Shown here: piece by piece, positions 1-10,147 of the stretch
Layout of the letters: each line of letters opens with the position of its first letter
Numbering within the stretch: the stretch's first letter is position 1
NCBI GenBank assembly: GCA_037355855.1
Contig: CM074763.1
Location: forward strand, 558,001 to 622,000
Origin: Pseudo-nitzschia pungens
Lineage: Eukaryota; Bacillariophyta; Bacillariophyceae; Bacillariales; Bacillariaceae
Direction of reading: 5' to 3'
Length of the DNA: 64,000 nucleotides
Notes under the pieces: model-generated
Database searches by the model: none
What the model saw: only the letters and a program-made list of their open reading frames with translations
What the model was told of the DNA's origin: nothing
Made by a program: the position numbers and the translations under genes

Positions 1-139
1 GTACAAGTAAAATCTTAGTATATCATGGTACGTACGTATTTCGGGTTCCGGTTCTTCTGAACGAACAGATCCGGATTTCAGATCTCGAACACTTTTTTGT
101 TTCCTTCATGCCAGACATGTGTATTTTTTGAAGACTTCG

Positions 140-1081
140 ATGAGGACCCTCAGCTATTCCACCAGTGCGAAGCTGTTTGCTACCGGCGCAACCCTCGGAC
201 CGATTGTAGATTCTCTTCACAATCAATGTTTGCTCCGCTATGACGTTCTTCCGATTGCTTTGGAATGGCCCGAGGCGTTTCATCGACAGCAAAACACAGT
301 AGCAGGCATCGCCACGGTGGGCGACGTCTTTGGCAGCATTACCGAGCAGTACCCCTACTTTTTCTGCTCCAGTTGGACCGTGCCTCCTCTTTTGGGATTT
401 GCCTACGTCATTCTTGGAGGGCTATTGCCTCGGATCGTAGAATCGTTCTCGGAATCGTTCTCGACGAAACAATCGAACCAAGAATCACCGTCGTATGAAA
501 AAATCACGAAACCAATACCAGCGCCGTCTTCAGCAGAGCAACTCCGGATGCGGGCGATTCTGGCAGTTTCATCTACAGCGTTAATTATCAAACTGTCGGA
601 ATTTTTGGAAACACATCCCCATGTTTTCGATAATTTGACTCTCGCGCAAGGTCAACTGGACGGAACAACGCTTTCCGTATTGGTCATGATTGCAGCAGCC
701 ATAACGCAATGGGTGCTATTGGATGGATCTATTACGGCTCTACTGGTGGCTGGGGTGACAGCAATTGGTGGACCTCTAAGTGAATTGCCATTTGTTGGCC
801 ATGGCGTTTGGACATATCTCGAGGGAGCTGGCGATTACTTTCCATTGCAAAATGTGTTGCCAAATGCAGCTACTACGATCGGGAGCGACGGAAACAATCT
901 ATTAATACAGTTACTCCCATTTGTGTTTGGGACGGCCAACTACAGAGATCTGGCGTTATCGAGCATTACTGGACCTTGTTATTTCGCGGTAACAATGGAC
1001 GCCATTGCACTCGGCAGATGGTTCGACAGTTCACCGCTGCCGTCATCACCAACGTCATCACTCGATAACGCCACAAGATGA
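140..1081 (+). CDS. INSIG-like multi-pass membrane protein
   Basis: Single-exon frame of 313 aa. I start at the ATG at 140, because the frame upstream of it contains no ATG. The protein has several hydrophobic segments. Near residue 80 it reads CSSWTVPPLLGFAYVILGG, which resembles the SAWWVPP...G segment of insulin-induced gene (INSIG) proteins. Near the C-terminus a VGHGVWTYLEG block is followed by GPCYFAVTMDAIALGRWF, which matches the position of the INSIG ending (QY...W.PC..F.GG...GNIGR). INSIGs sit in the ER membrane and retain SCAP or HMG-CoA reductase in sterol control. Whether a diatom copy does so is inference. The order of motifs and the topology support the family; sequence identity is low. 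It is convergent with the F-box/LON gene downstream. Confidence 0.62.
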   Translation: MRTLSYSTSAKLFATGATLGPIVDSLHNQCLLRYDVLPIALEWPEAFHRQQNTVAGIATVGDVFGSITEQYPYFFCSSWTVPPLLGFAYVILGGLLPRIVESFSESFSTKQSNQESPSYEKITKPIPAPSSAEQLRMRAILAVSSTALIIKLSEFLETHPHVFDNLTLAQGQLDGTTLSVLVMIAAAITQWVLLDGSITALLVAGVTAIGGPLSELPFVGHGVWTYLEGAGDYFPLQNVLPNAATTIGSDGNNLLIQLLPFVFGTANYRDLALSSITGPCYFAVTMDAIALGRWFDSSPLPSSPTSSLDNATR

Positions 1082-1212
1082 CTATTTCAAAACAACAGTG
1101 GAACTAAAAAAGGTATATTCTTCGTTACAAACGTTTGAATCCTCAGTCGTCCGTTGTTTGTGTGTGTGTGTGTGTTTATGCGTGTTAATGTGTATCACGT
1201 TTGCGTGCATCA

Positions 1213-2103
1213 TTAACTTACGTGGTCCGGGGGCAACCGCCAGGCCTTTGCATAAAAGAGATTGTAGGCACTCCTTCGCAACCAGATGCGATCAAGCTTC
1301 ACCCACGCCACGGGCAGCAGCCGAACGTCGGCCGTCCCGCGATCGTATGTGTGGCACCACACGAGTTGAACAAGACACGCCAATTCCCCCGGTGCCACTC
1401 TCCCTAGGCACGCGTGTATCAAAAACGGCGGGGTCCACACGCCATTCTGTTGCCCGATCCGGATCTTTCCTCCGTTGGAGGCCTCCTCGGGATTCTCACA
1501 TCCCATGATCAACTCGTGAACCATCACGCGATATCGAGGCTCGAACAAATGGAGACCATAAATTTCACCGATTTGCAAATAGCAGGGCATTATGAAGACC
1601 GGGGCGTTGAAATAAATATGGCTCGTCAGTACTCTTCTATAAATGTCTCGGCAACCCTGATAATTTTCGAACTGCTCCTTCAGCGACCGGATTGTTTTCT
1701 GCAGAGACTCCATCTCATCCTCGTCCACATCCAAAATATCTTGCTGCAACGGAAGAAGTCTCGCAAGGCCCTCCCTCCATAACATTCCGTGGTGTTTGTT
1801 CCCAAGTTGTCTCAGCAGCACCGGCTCCCAAAAGTAATCCAGGGCCACGAAATCATTGAACTCCTTGTTCACGAGCGGCAGGGTCGATGTCAGCGCGCCT
1901 AGTTGATACTCGCCGATTCTTCGTTCAAAGGGCGCCTCGGCGACGAAGGACAGGATCAGCTTGCGAATGTCATCGTCGAATAGTTCCCATTGAGGGAAAC
2001 AGGGTAGATTCAACTTCTTTATCAGCATGGCAGTGGGTGAAGATGTTGCCGATTGACTAAGCTCTCCTCGCCCCTTCAACGACTTATTTAGCAAATGGTA
2101 CAT
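1213..2103 (-). CDS. F-box-like / LON N-terminal domain protein
   Basis: Frame of 296 aa. The frame is open upstream to about 2184 but has no ATG there, so I take the ATG at 2103; a 5' exon cannot be excluded. Residues about 40-110 look like an F-box: ELFDDDIRKLILSFVAEAP, then LPLVNKEFNDFV and a WEPVLLRQLG motif. The C-terminal half carries the hallmark of the LON substrate-binding domain, GEIYGLHLFEPRYRVMVHEL, followed by beta-rich sequence. A short coiled-coil (ESLQKTIRSLKEQFENY) links the two. The combination suggests a substrate adaptor for an SCF-type ubiquitin ligase, with LON as the recognition module, comparable in principle to other LON-containing ligase subunits such as cereblon. 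No protease domain is present. Function is inferred. Confidence 0.72.
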   Translation of the reverse strand: MYHLLNKSLKGRGELSQSATSSPTAMLIKKLNLPCFPQWELFDDDIRKLILSFVAEAPFERRIGEYQLGALTSTLPLVNKEFNDFVALDYFWEPVLLRQLGNKHHGMLWREGLARLLPLQQDILDVDEDEMESLQKTIRSLKEQFENYQGCRDIYRRVLTSHIYFNAPVFIMPCYLQIGEIYGLHLFEPRYRVMVHELIMGCENPEEASNGGKIRIGQQNGVWTPPFLIHACLGRVAPGELACLVQLVWCHTYDRGTADVRLLPVAWVKLDRIWLRRSAYNLFYAKAWRLPPDHVS

Positions 2104-3434
2104 GCGCGAGAAAAAGTCGCCGATGGAGGTTGGCTGAAAAGCAGTGGAACTGACGACTTCTAGATAGTGCTTTCGTATTGGCAATGGTGGCTATAAGTGA
2201 TTCCGTGTATTCAGGATCAGACAACTTTGATCTATCATCGAACAGAATACAGTACCTTACTCGTATCTGAGTGAGTGTGTTATTCTTTCTTTGAGCCTGC
2301 GAACGAAAAAAGTTCTGCGACGGTCGATTGTCGTACGGTAAGACCTTACGCAGTTGGTGCGTGCTGGCCGGAATTGTTCGTACGAGTAACCATTACGAAT
2401 CAATTGCTGTCGATAAGATCGAGCATCTTATTACTTCGTATTTCTTTGACATCACCTCATACAAGTAAGATCTTATCCTCAACCTTACTGACTGCTGCGC
2501 TTCCACAAAAAAGTGGCAGACGGATCAGACTGTTCATGCTAATACTCGTGCATTTTGGAAAGGACTAATTCTGTTTGGTAATCCCAACATCAGAAACTAG
2601 AAAGTCTCATCTCAGAAGTCCTCGATACGGACACGTACATCATAATATTTTCGTTCTGTTTTATTATCGGCACCCGACTTCACTTGGAGTTTGTCGTACA
2701 TTCAACATTGACATCTACGGTATCTGTGTATTGAGCTACGAGTAACTTGCTCGTATGATGGAAGTTTTAGTTCTCAATACGTGTACGCCAATGCTAAAAA
2801 GAATCGCAAAATCTGAAGCCAATGATCACTTACCGATCGATGGTAAAAAATAATACTTCTACTGGCAGGCACCGGTACCCTTGGGGTCATTCTACACCGA
2901 CTTAGGCGTATCAAAGTCTCGTAAACAGAGCTATTCCCACATCTACGAGCTGAAGAACCAAGATACTACCAATTTCGACCTCTCGATTCGATCGACGAAA
3001 ATGTCGAGATTCGCATTGTGCAGTAATCTTACTTGCAGTTTCGAATGCAATGCTCTGTCGACATTCAATCTGCAGATTAAAAGCTACATTTCAATGAACC
3101 ATTCAGATTGCTAAGGAAAGCAACACCGATTTTTTCTCATCTTCCGGCAGGAAACAATTTGAGAAGTGTTCGGCAAGTTATTATTATTATTTTTTGTCGT
3201 CGCGGTGGATCATGACTGCATTTACAAAAAATACATTTTTGAGGGTGAAGGAAGACGAAGCATGTCTTAGTGTGAAACTGTTTAAGAAATTAGAACGACC
3301 TGTGTCAGTGATAGACTAGAAAGAATTTTTGATGATAGAATCCTTGTGCTCCATGGTATTTCTTGGCGAGGACTCGATGCATCCTTCCAAATTCAGTCGT
3401 ATTTCCTCCACATCCCGATGCGACAGTGGCTTGC
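2104..3434. other. Intergenic, no gene seen
   Basis: AT-rich spacer between two minus-strand genes. It contains scattered GTAAGACCTTAC and TACCGGTA-type words and an (ATT)n-like tract near 3180. No frame with convincing protein character was found on either strand. Confidence 0.6.
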
Positions 3435-4214
3435 TTAGAGGTTGTATTCCACCTGGTATTCCTTGCCCCATTCAACCTTGGCCCAAACTCGTTCGTAGAC
3501 ATACATAAGGGCAGTCTTGAAGATAGCGTCGGAACCGGCAATCTTGGAGGCAACGCTGATATCCTTGGCGATGAAAATAGCCATGGTCAAGGTGTTGCAG
3601 ATGGCAAAAAGTCGCCAGACCAATGCCTTCATCAACGACCTTCCGGCACCATCCGATCCGGATTTTCGTCCGGCTTGCGACTTGTTCATGAGGCGTTCTC
3701 CGATGAACATCGTGAGGGATTTCGAGGCGAAATCCGATCCGACAATAGAGAGAGCGGTAGCGATGGATCCCGAAAACTTGAAGGATGTGATGAACGTCAC
3801 ACTTCCGGCAATAACACGCCACATGAGGGCCTTGACGGCCGATCTGGCGGTTGTTTCGGAGAAATTGGCGGCAGGAGTGGAATTCAGCGTGCTTCCGTTG
3901 AGGTATTCTTGCTTTTTGGACTTCAATTGATTCAGCGAGGCCTCGACCTTATTCAGTTTTTCCATGGCGGCTTCTCTCTTCTTCATCATCTTGGCTTCGT
4001 CCCGTTCGAGCTGTTGGATGATGCGGTTCGTGAGTGCACTGCCCTCCCCACTGTCCGCGGTCGTGCTCGCACGAATGAGGCCGACATTGCGGATGGAGGG
4101 TATCGTCGTCGCCGAGGATCGAATACCGGGAGATACGGTCGAAAACGACGAAACAGTATTGGCAGCCAACGCTGCAACCAATGCAATTAGAATAGTTCTT
4201 GTGGAGAAGTTCAT
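3435..4214 (-). CDS. Plastid-targeted tandem DUF2061 membrane protein
   Basis: 259 aa, single exon, starting at the ATG at 4214, which gives a clean signal peptide (MNFSTRTILIALVAALAANT) ending SSFST, the aromatic +1 style of diatom plastid leaders. A charged helical stretch (residues ~65-110, EAKMMKKREAAMEKLNKVEA) is probably coiled-coil. Two DUF2061 repeats follow: ARSAVKALMWRVIAGSVTF...SKSLTMFIGERLMN and RSLMKALVWRLFAICNTL...FKTALMYVYERVWAK. Each has the (K)A..WR start, two hydrophobic helices and a Y/GERVW-type end. DUF2061 proteins are small membrane proteins, often single-domain in bacteria, of unknown biochemical role; here two copies are fused behind a plastid leader. Upstream of the start is a ~1.1 kb spacer and then the PDZ gene on the opposite strand, so the two are divergent. 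Confidence 0.8.
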   Translation of the reverse strand: MNFSTRTILIALVAALAANTVSSFSTVSPGIRSSATTIPSIRNVGLIRASTTADSGEGSALTNRIIQQLERDEAKMMKKREAAMEKLNKVEASLNQLKSKKQEYLNGSTLNSTPAANFSETTARSAVKALMWRVIAGSVTFITSFKFSGSIATALSIVGSDFASKSLTMFIGERLMNKSQAGRKSGSDGAGRSLMKALVWRLFAICNTLTMAIFIAKDISVASKIAGSDAIFKTALMYVYERVWAKVEWGKEYQVEYNL

Positions 4215-5336
4215 GGTTGTTGTCTTCGTGGTTCGTGACTGCAAGTTGCTAACGAGGTTTTTGGGTGCAAAGTTTGGAAGAAAAAAAGAAATGACAAGAC
4301 CATCAGAAGACCAATCTGCTATCGCACTCAATCACCAACGAAATTTCAGAAATGAAGGGTCCTGGTCGACGACAGCGTAAAACACGAAAGAACAAAAAAA
4401 AAGGCCGTCGCCGAGCAGAGAATAACCTTTTTGGGACCTCTTACGTACATGCTTTTTTGCCAACTGTTTTCAAGTAGTTTTGTTGCTCGTGCCCAGTACG
4501 TGGACGGGGATAGGAAGTCCATGCTTAAAATAATGGTAAAACCAAGATGTGTTATGGAGAGCGCGGGTCGAAACAATGAAAAAGAATGATGAATGAATGC
4601 TTTTGGATGAATTCGGGGGTACGAGTATGTAACTTGGGGAATGATAGTAACTCGGCGGTGAACCGATGGTTTCAACGGGGGCGATACTACCAGAGTGAGA
4701 AATTACATACCTTCAACCTGTAGTAAGGTTACCGTACGAGTGCAAGCCGCAACATCACCCCTCATGTCAGGTAAGTACCGGTACAGTTATCTTACGGTAT
4801 GTAGTGTGTGACGTTGTTGTGCGGTAAGGTTACTGTAACCTTTCGGATGCAAACGTACGGTAAGACCTTACCTCGTTCTCTATTCTCTGTCATCTGGTAG
4901 ATGTCACCTTGAAAAGATCTAAATGCATCTGTTCGGTCTTTCGGGATCCGATCCGGTGGTGGGCATACATAGTTTTATTTTCAACAGTGTTTGTACATAT
5001 CATTCTGTGACCGAAGACTTCGATTACCTTTGATATGAAGTAAGGTTTACTGTAAGACCTTGCTATAACCAATCGTACTACGTAATTCAGCTGCTTCTTC
5101 TACTCGAACGGTAATCCTTACCGGTATGGCGCAGTTTCATTCCACTTTATCAAGGCACAATCACACTCGAGAAATTGTATCAATCTGTGCTAAGTCTTAT
5201 GACTGACAAGATTGTCTTCTCTTAGATTCTACGAGAATTCGAGTGTTCGACACACTCGTAATTACCTCGTACCGGTACCCACCATTTTTAAGACAAGAAA
5301 GTCAGAGGTCCCAACTGCGAAACGCAAACCGCAATC
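4215..5336. other. Intergenic spacer rich in AAGGTTAC/TACCGGTA words
   Basis: No gene seen. This divergent promoter region contains a dense cluster of the recurring words: TAAGGTTACC near 4725, GGTAAGGTTACTGTAACC near 4823, GTAAGACCTTACC near 4860, AAGTAAGGTTTACTGTAAG near 5040 and CCTTACCGGTA near 5114. Several are partly palindromic. Confidence 0.55.
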
Positions 5337-6884
5337 ATGGTGGAAACAGGACTCTTGAACGTCGTTGTCAAACGAAAGTCCAAAAAGACATCGGGCTTTG
5401 AGGTGGAAAAACGAGAGGAAGATGGATTCTACTACATAACCAAGGTTCCACCGAATTGCAAAACGGTTGGGGTGGGCGACCGTGTCTTGGAGATCAACGG
5501 AACGACACATTTGGATTTCAAGAACGAGAAGAATGCAAATTCTCTGATCGAGAGCATCCGGCTCGATGTGTAAGCTACATACGTAGTACTATTTTCGACA
5601 GTTCAAATGCAGGGTCTCGTCGGGAAAGAAGCTGTTTGAGACTCAGAAAGATGCTTCTACCTCGTCTCATTGGCTGCTGTTCTTTTCCTTTCCATATTTC
5701 AGTGTCCCGGCAGATAGTGACGACGAAGAATCAGAATCCGAATCCGAAAGTGACGAAGAATACGAAGAAGTGTCTAAATTGAAAAACAAGACGGTAAGTT
5801 GGTACTGAATCGATATTGATTGGAAGGTTCTGTGTGCAGGTTTGTTGATTCCAAAACCTCAACCATGATTTTCGTGCTGGAAACAGAAGCTTGCGAGCGC
5901 CGCCGCCGCCGCAGAGGCCGCAGCATCCTCCAAGAAAACGACCAAACGGAGCAAGAATAACGACGACGAGTCTGCTGATAAAGCTGATGAAAGTGAAGAG
6001 GAAGAAGATTGGGACGACTCGAGTGAAGATCGCGGGGCTGGCAAAGGCAAAAAGGCTGCGAAGCAAAATGATGAGGACGAAGATGACAGCATGAGCAAAG
6101 ACAGCGATGACGACGACGACGACGACGACATTAGCGATCAGGAGGTAGGTGAAATTTCACAAACTTCATTTAGGCAGAAGCAATGATCAAAAACAAGCAT
6201 TCCAGTCTTGGAGTGATGTGAGAATTCTCACGGGAAACAATGCGATTTGCCTTACATTCATTCTCTGATGTCTTTATGTCTATCGTAGGACGACGAAGAG
6301 CAAGATTTTGTTAAGACGAGTGCCGCGAAGCGAAATGCAAATTACGACGACGATGAGGAAGAAGAGAACTGGGATCGGCCTTATGTTTCGAAATATAAGC
6401 CAAACGAAAGGTTTATGATCAACGTTGCGATAAAAGATGCCGACGGCGGCCAAATCGGACTAGATCTAGTGGAATTCAAATCGGGGAAGGGCAAATTTAG
6501 CAGGAACGATCTGTTTGTCAAAAATGTTGATCGAGGACCATTCTACAAGACAGGTATGTTTGCCGTTCTCGTTGCTAAACGCGGCATGCTTGAGTTATTA
6601 TGTGTCCATTCCGTACAGGATTGGTGTCGGAAATAGTTTTCTCGAACTGACGGTAATTTTATTCTCTCGCTACAACTCTCAATTCTACATCGCTACTGTC
6701 TGGTTCAACAGGTTTGGACCGAGGTGATAAAATCATTTCCATCAACGGAAAGAAGGTTCCAGATAAAATTAAGACAGCCGAGGACGCGATGAACGTGCTA
6801 ACCTCGAAATCCAAAATCGCCCTCTATGCAGTTCGTCCTGATCCGAAAGACAAAGGGTATATCTGGATGATGGAAAATCACTAG
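5337..6884 (+). CDS. Two-PDZ protein with long acidic linker (5 exons)
   Basis: Proposed exons are 5337-5569, 5703-5793, 5887-6144, 6289-6553 and 6712-6884. All junctions are GT-AG and phases match, giving 339 aa. The start ATG at 5337 lies in CAATCATGG. PDZ 1 (residues ~5-78) ends in the ...VGVGDRVLEINGTTHLDF block. The middle third is very acidic and low-complexity (ESESESDEEYEE; a run of aspartates; EEEEDWDD). PDZ 2 (residues ~230-325) has IGLDLVEF, LFVKNVDRGPFYKTG and LDRGDKIISINGKKV. The last intron splits PDZ 2 at its glycine codon, as the domain reads continuously only after splicing. PDZ domains bind C-terminal peptides; partner and location are unknown and no leader is visible. It could be a nuclear or cytoplasmic scaffold. 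Confidence 0.82.
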
Positions 6885-7059
6885 AATTGTAGAGTAAAGA
6901 ATAGAACATAGTGGTGCAAATCTCTTTTTACAGTTCATCTTCTAATATATCATATTGTTGCTTTAATCCCTTGATAAGCTTAGGGAGACTCAGTTGGGAC
7001 CAGGCGAAGCTCCCCCGTGTTCAAAAATTTCGATCGAACATCGTTGTGACTAGGCGTGC

Positions 7060-7666
7060 TTAGAAAGTCCAGAAGTTCTTCTTAGGAGGTTCAGGCTCAG
7101 GTTCGGGCTCCTTCTTCTTCTTCCCGAAGCCAAAGCTGAACCCACCCTTCTTTCCCTTCAGGTCGGAATCATCGGCAGAACCTCCTGGTCGTTGCATGTA
7201 AGGAAGGTCCTTAGGGTCCTTCACACTCCTTGGGTCGACTGCAAATCGAACAAGAAAGGAGACCGATTGTGTGAGTGCAAAATATACCAATAAAAAATAA
7301 TAAAAGTACACCATTCAATACAGTAAAGTACATCCGGCTGCGAGACAAAAAGAAATCGACGACCTTTTTAGACTCACCAGGAAAAAGGTTCTTTCCACCG
7401 GCCTTTTGCCAGTCCGAGAAGGAACGAGATTTAAAGGTAGTGATTCCGCTTGCTCCAAGGTTCTTTCCCTTGTTTTTGTTCTTTTCGGCCTCTTTCATTT
7501 TCCTCCATTGTTCCTTCGACATACCGCTAGGAATGTATTCCATCGTCATCCCATTGGTATTGCGAGCAGTCGCGGAAACGGAGGATCCCGAGAAAGACGA
7601 CGAAGTGGAGAATGCAGAGGCCTGCGAAACCGCAAGAAGGAGGGTGGTGGCACAGAAGATCTTCAT
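7060..7666 (-). CDS. Small plastid-targeted protein, unknown function (2 exons)
   Basis: Exons are 7378-7666 and 7060-7238 on the minus strand. The intron is GTGAGT...TTGCAG and the codon is split after the first base; the product is 155 aa. The N-terminus MKIFCATTLLLAVSQASAFS is a textbook heterokont plastid leader (ASAF motif). The mature part has MTMEYIPSGMSKEQWRKMKEAEKNK, a Lys-rich helix, SFSDWQKAGGKNLFPVDPRS, then a Gly/Phe stretch, a Lys run, alternating EPEPEPEP and the end NFWTF. No known domain is recognised. The motif SFSDWQKAGGKNLFP straddling the splice site is the most structured part. Upstream, and divergent from it, is the light-harvesting gene, so both may be plastid proteins expressed from one 578-bp spacer. 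Confidence 0.75.
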
Positions 7667-8244
7667 TGTTGCTATTATACTGTTACGGAAGATTGATATT
7701 ATGGCTACAGACCGTCGTTGCCGAACAATTCGGAAAATCGACTGCTACGTCGTGATCGATTGCAAACTTAGAAAGCTTGACGTCTCGTAAAACCTCAGAG
7801 AATTTTGTCCCTCTCCATCGTTACAAATCCAATGAAATGAAAGCATGAGGATTACACGTAAGTTTGATCGTTCGAACAGCTCAGCTCTTCTCACGAATGT
7901 GCTGTCAATCCTTTATGACGTTACTCTATGTTACTAACATATAAACATACGATGTGATATTAGATACTGTATTAGAGATGAGGTTTGATTTTGGTCAAAA
8001 CTATGTATCATATGTATTATATAAATCATATGTATATATAGTTATCATACTAGGTGAACTTTTCATTGAAGTCAAAAGATTTGTGCAGTTGATGTTACGG
8101 GAGAAAATAAACAATCCGTTCTTCACGAGTTCTCGATGATGATGAAAGCCTCGTCCTCGAAGCTTACCGATACGAAACGGATATCCCTTTCCCGTCCTCT
8201 TACTACCACGAAGTAACAATAATATCCAAATAGCAACATCCACT
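7667..8244. promoter_or_regulatory. Divergent spacer between two plastid-protein genes
   Basis: 578 bp separating the ATGs of the small plastid protein (minus) and the FCP gene (plus). It includes an AT-rich tract with TATATATAG around 8030-8045. No coding frame is convincing. By position it should hold both promoters, but no specific box can be assigned by eye. Confidence 0.4.
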
Positions 8245-9016
8245 ATGAAGTCGTCCATCGCTTTCCTCGCCCTTGGGGTTTCCTCCGTTTCCGCCTTTGC
8301 CCCTACGCAAAGTGCTAGCAAGTCCGCCACACAGGTTGGACTTACCCGCGACGAAATTCTTTCCACCCCCAACACCTTGGAATTGGGAGAAATCTATGAT
8401 CCCCTCGGACTTTCCGAGTTGGGAGGTGACGAAACTATTTCTTGGTTCCGACATGCCGAAGTAAAGCACGGACGTGTTGCTATGGCTGCCTTCGTCGGAT
8501 GGTGCGCCACCGCTGGGCTCGGACTTCGATTCCCTGGAGAACTTGCCCACGGACTCAACTTTGCCGATGTCCCCTCCAAGGGACTCGAGGCCTGGGATGC
8601 TGTTCCCGGATGGGGAAAAGCGCAAATGCTCCTCTTCGCTGGTTTGATCGAATTCCACGACGAACTCTTCTACAGCCGACGAGGAACCCACTACATGAAG
8701 GGTGGAGTTCCAGGAAAGGTAAGCAACGGATCCTCAACAAACACTCGTCCCTAGTGTCGGTCGATCGATGTATGGCACGAATATGAATTTTTTCAGTCGC
8801 GAATTTCTAACGATTCTTTATTCTGTTTTTTTTTTGTAGAACATGGTTCCTGGACTTTACGATCCTTTCAACTTGTCCAAGGGCAAGACCGAGGCCCAAT
8901 TGGCACGTGGCCGTGATGTCGAAATCAAGAACGGACGTTTGGCTATGATTGGTATCGCCGGTATGTACTTCGCCAACGTTATCGATGGATCCGTTCCTCT
9001 TCAACCTACCTGCTAA
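8245..9016 (+). CDS. Fucoxanthin-chlorophyll a/c binding protein (FCP family)
   Basis: Exons are 8245-8718 and 8840-9016. The intron is GTAAGC...TTTTTTTTTGTAG in phase 0, and the product is 216 aa. The leader MKSSIAFLALGVSSVSAFAP has the diatom AFAP plastid motif. The light-harvesting fold is clear: helix 1 with SWFRHAEVKHGRVAMAAFVG (E-K-HGR chlorophyll/ion-pair motif), an amphipathic middle helix with GWGKAQMLLFAGLIEFHDE, and helix 3 with RDVEIKNGRLAMIGIAGMYF (E-NGR motif). The protein binds chlorophyll a/c and fucoxanthin in the thylakoid membrane. Subfamily (Lhcf, Lhcr or Lhcx) is not assigned. Length is typical of the family. Confidence 0.93.
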
Positions 9017-9355
9017 ACACCATTTTCTGAATGGTGTGGGTAGTAATTGGCTGTCGATCTCCAATAGATGTTTGTGAGATCCGGTTTCTCCCTGCGAGTC
9101 GGACTACCTTCGCTCGCTCCTGCAGTGCAGCGCGCCCTGCATACTCGAATAACATTATAGAGGATTTCGTTTGACGACTTTGTTGGCAACGCAGTAGCAG
9201 GTGTGTCGTGAAAATCCTTGCAACCGTCGAATTTACGAAACTACCTATTAAACTAGAGGATACTTTGCGATGGAATAAAACCCAGTTTTATGCACGGTGA
9301 AAAACCAACCGCAGAACAATTATATCTAGCGATTAAGACATCAACACTACGATGT

Positions 9356-10147
9356 TCATATTATCGGAGCGCTAACGATTCCTAGCGTCAAGAAGTCGTA
9401 GTGGAGGAGAACTCTGGTAACTGTGCTGGCAATTTTCCAATCCATCGAGACCGGGTTCCGGGTTTCGTTGATTTTGACCGCTTCTCTTCCATGGATTTCG
9501 ATGACGGTATCCCACAGCGACTTGTGACTGTCTTCGTCCTCGATTGGATCGGGGAGTACTCCCTCGATTTGTTGGAGGATCTCGAGTGCTAATTGCTCTT
9601 CTTCCTCGTACCCATCATCGTTCATACTCATCGTTACGACGGCTTTCACCCGTCCTTCGGTCGAGTAATCCGACAAAATTTTTCCGATTCGTTCTTTCAT
9701 TTCTGTCGTAAGCTCTTCGGTATCTCCGCTGCCAAGCGTATCTCCACCGCCTGCGGGTCGTGGGTATTTCAAGGCGCCTTCTAAGACTCGATACAGAACT
9801 ACGTTTACTACGTCGGAGGATGGATGATCACCGTCGAGAAATTCTTGAAGCCATCTCCATCGGTCGAATCGATCTTCGCTGCCATCGAAGGGTATTAAAA
9901 CTGTGTCCGTTCCGGATTTCGAACCGGCCATGCCAATTCCAGTTGCGATAAACGATCCCCGTTGCTGGACAAAAGTCCTGGTCCATGATGTTGGTTGCAC
10001 CAAGACATTGACATTATTGTTTAGAAGAGCAACGGGTTGGAAGGATTGTGAACGTCGGAAACAGAAAATCGCATGGAAAAATAGACATCGAACAAATGGC
10101 TTGATCAGCGCAGTTGATGCACTATTATTCCTTGTCGACGAGCTCAT
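9356..10147 (-). CDS. Unknown protein with possible organelle leader
   Basis: 263 aa, single exon, starting at the ATG at 10147; the frame upstream has no further ATG. The N-terminus is basic and hydrophobic (LIKPFVRCLFFHAIFCF) followed by SQSFQPVALL, which could be a signal/plastid or mitochondrial leader. The mature part reads DTVLIPFDGSEDRFDRWRWLQEFLDGD, DVVNVVLYRVLEGALKYPRP, an acidic helical region, and ends RVLLHYDFLTLGIVSAPII. The composition is that of a globular protein rather than a chance frame. I do not recognise a family. It is convergent with the FCP gene, with 339 bp between stop codons. Confidence 0.6.
   Translation of the reverse strand: MSSSTRNNSASTALIKPFVRCLFFHAIFCFRRSQSFQPVALLNNNVNVLVQPTSWTRTFVQQRGSFIATGIGMAGSKSGTDTVLIPFDGSEDRFDRWRWLQEFLDGDHPSSDVVNVVLYRVLEGALKYPRPAGGGDTLGSGDTEELTTEMKERIGKILSDYSTEGRVKAVVTMSMNDDGYEEEEQLALEILQQIEGVLPDPIEDEDSHKSLWDTVIEIHGREAVKINETRNPVSMDWKIASTVTRVLLHYDFLTLGIVSAPII

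Noticed and set aside
3363..4190. Plus-strand 275-codon frame
   Set aside because: Antisense to the DUF2061 gene; no ATG context or domain.
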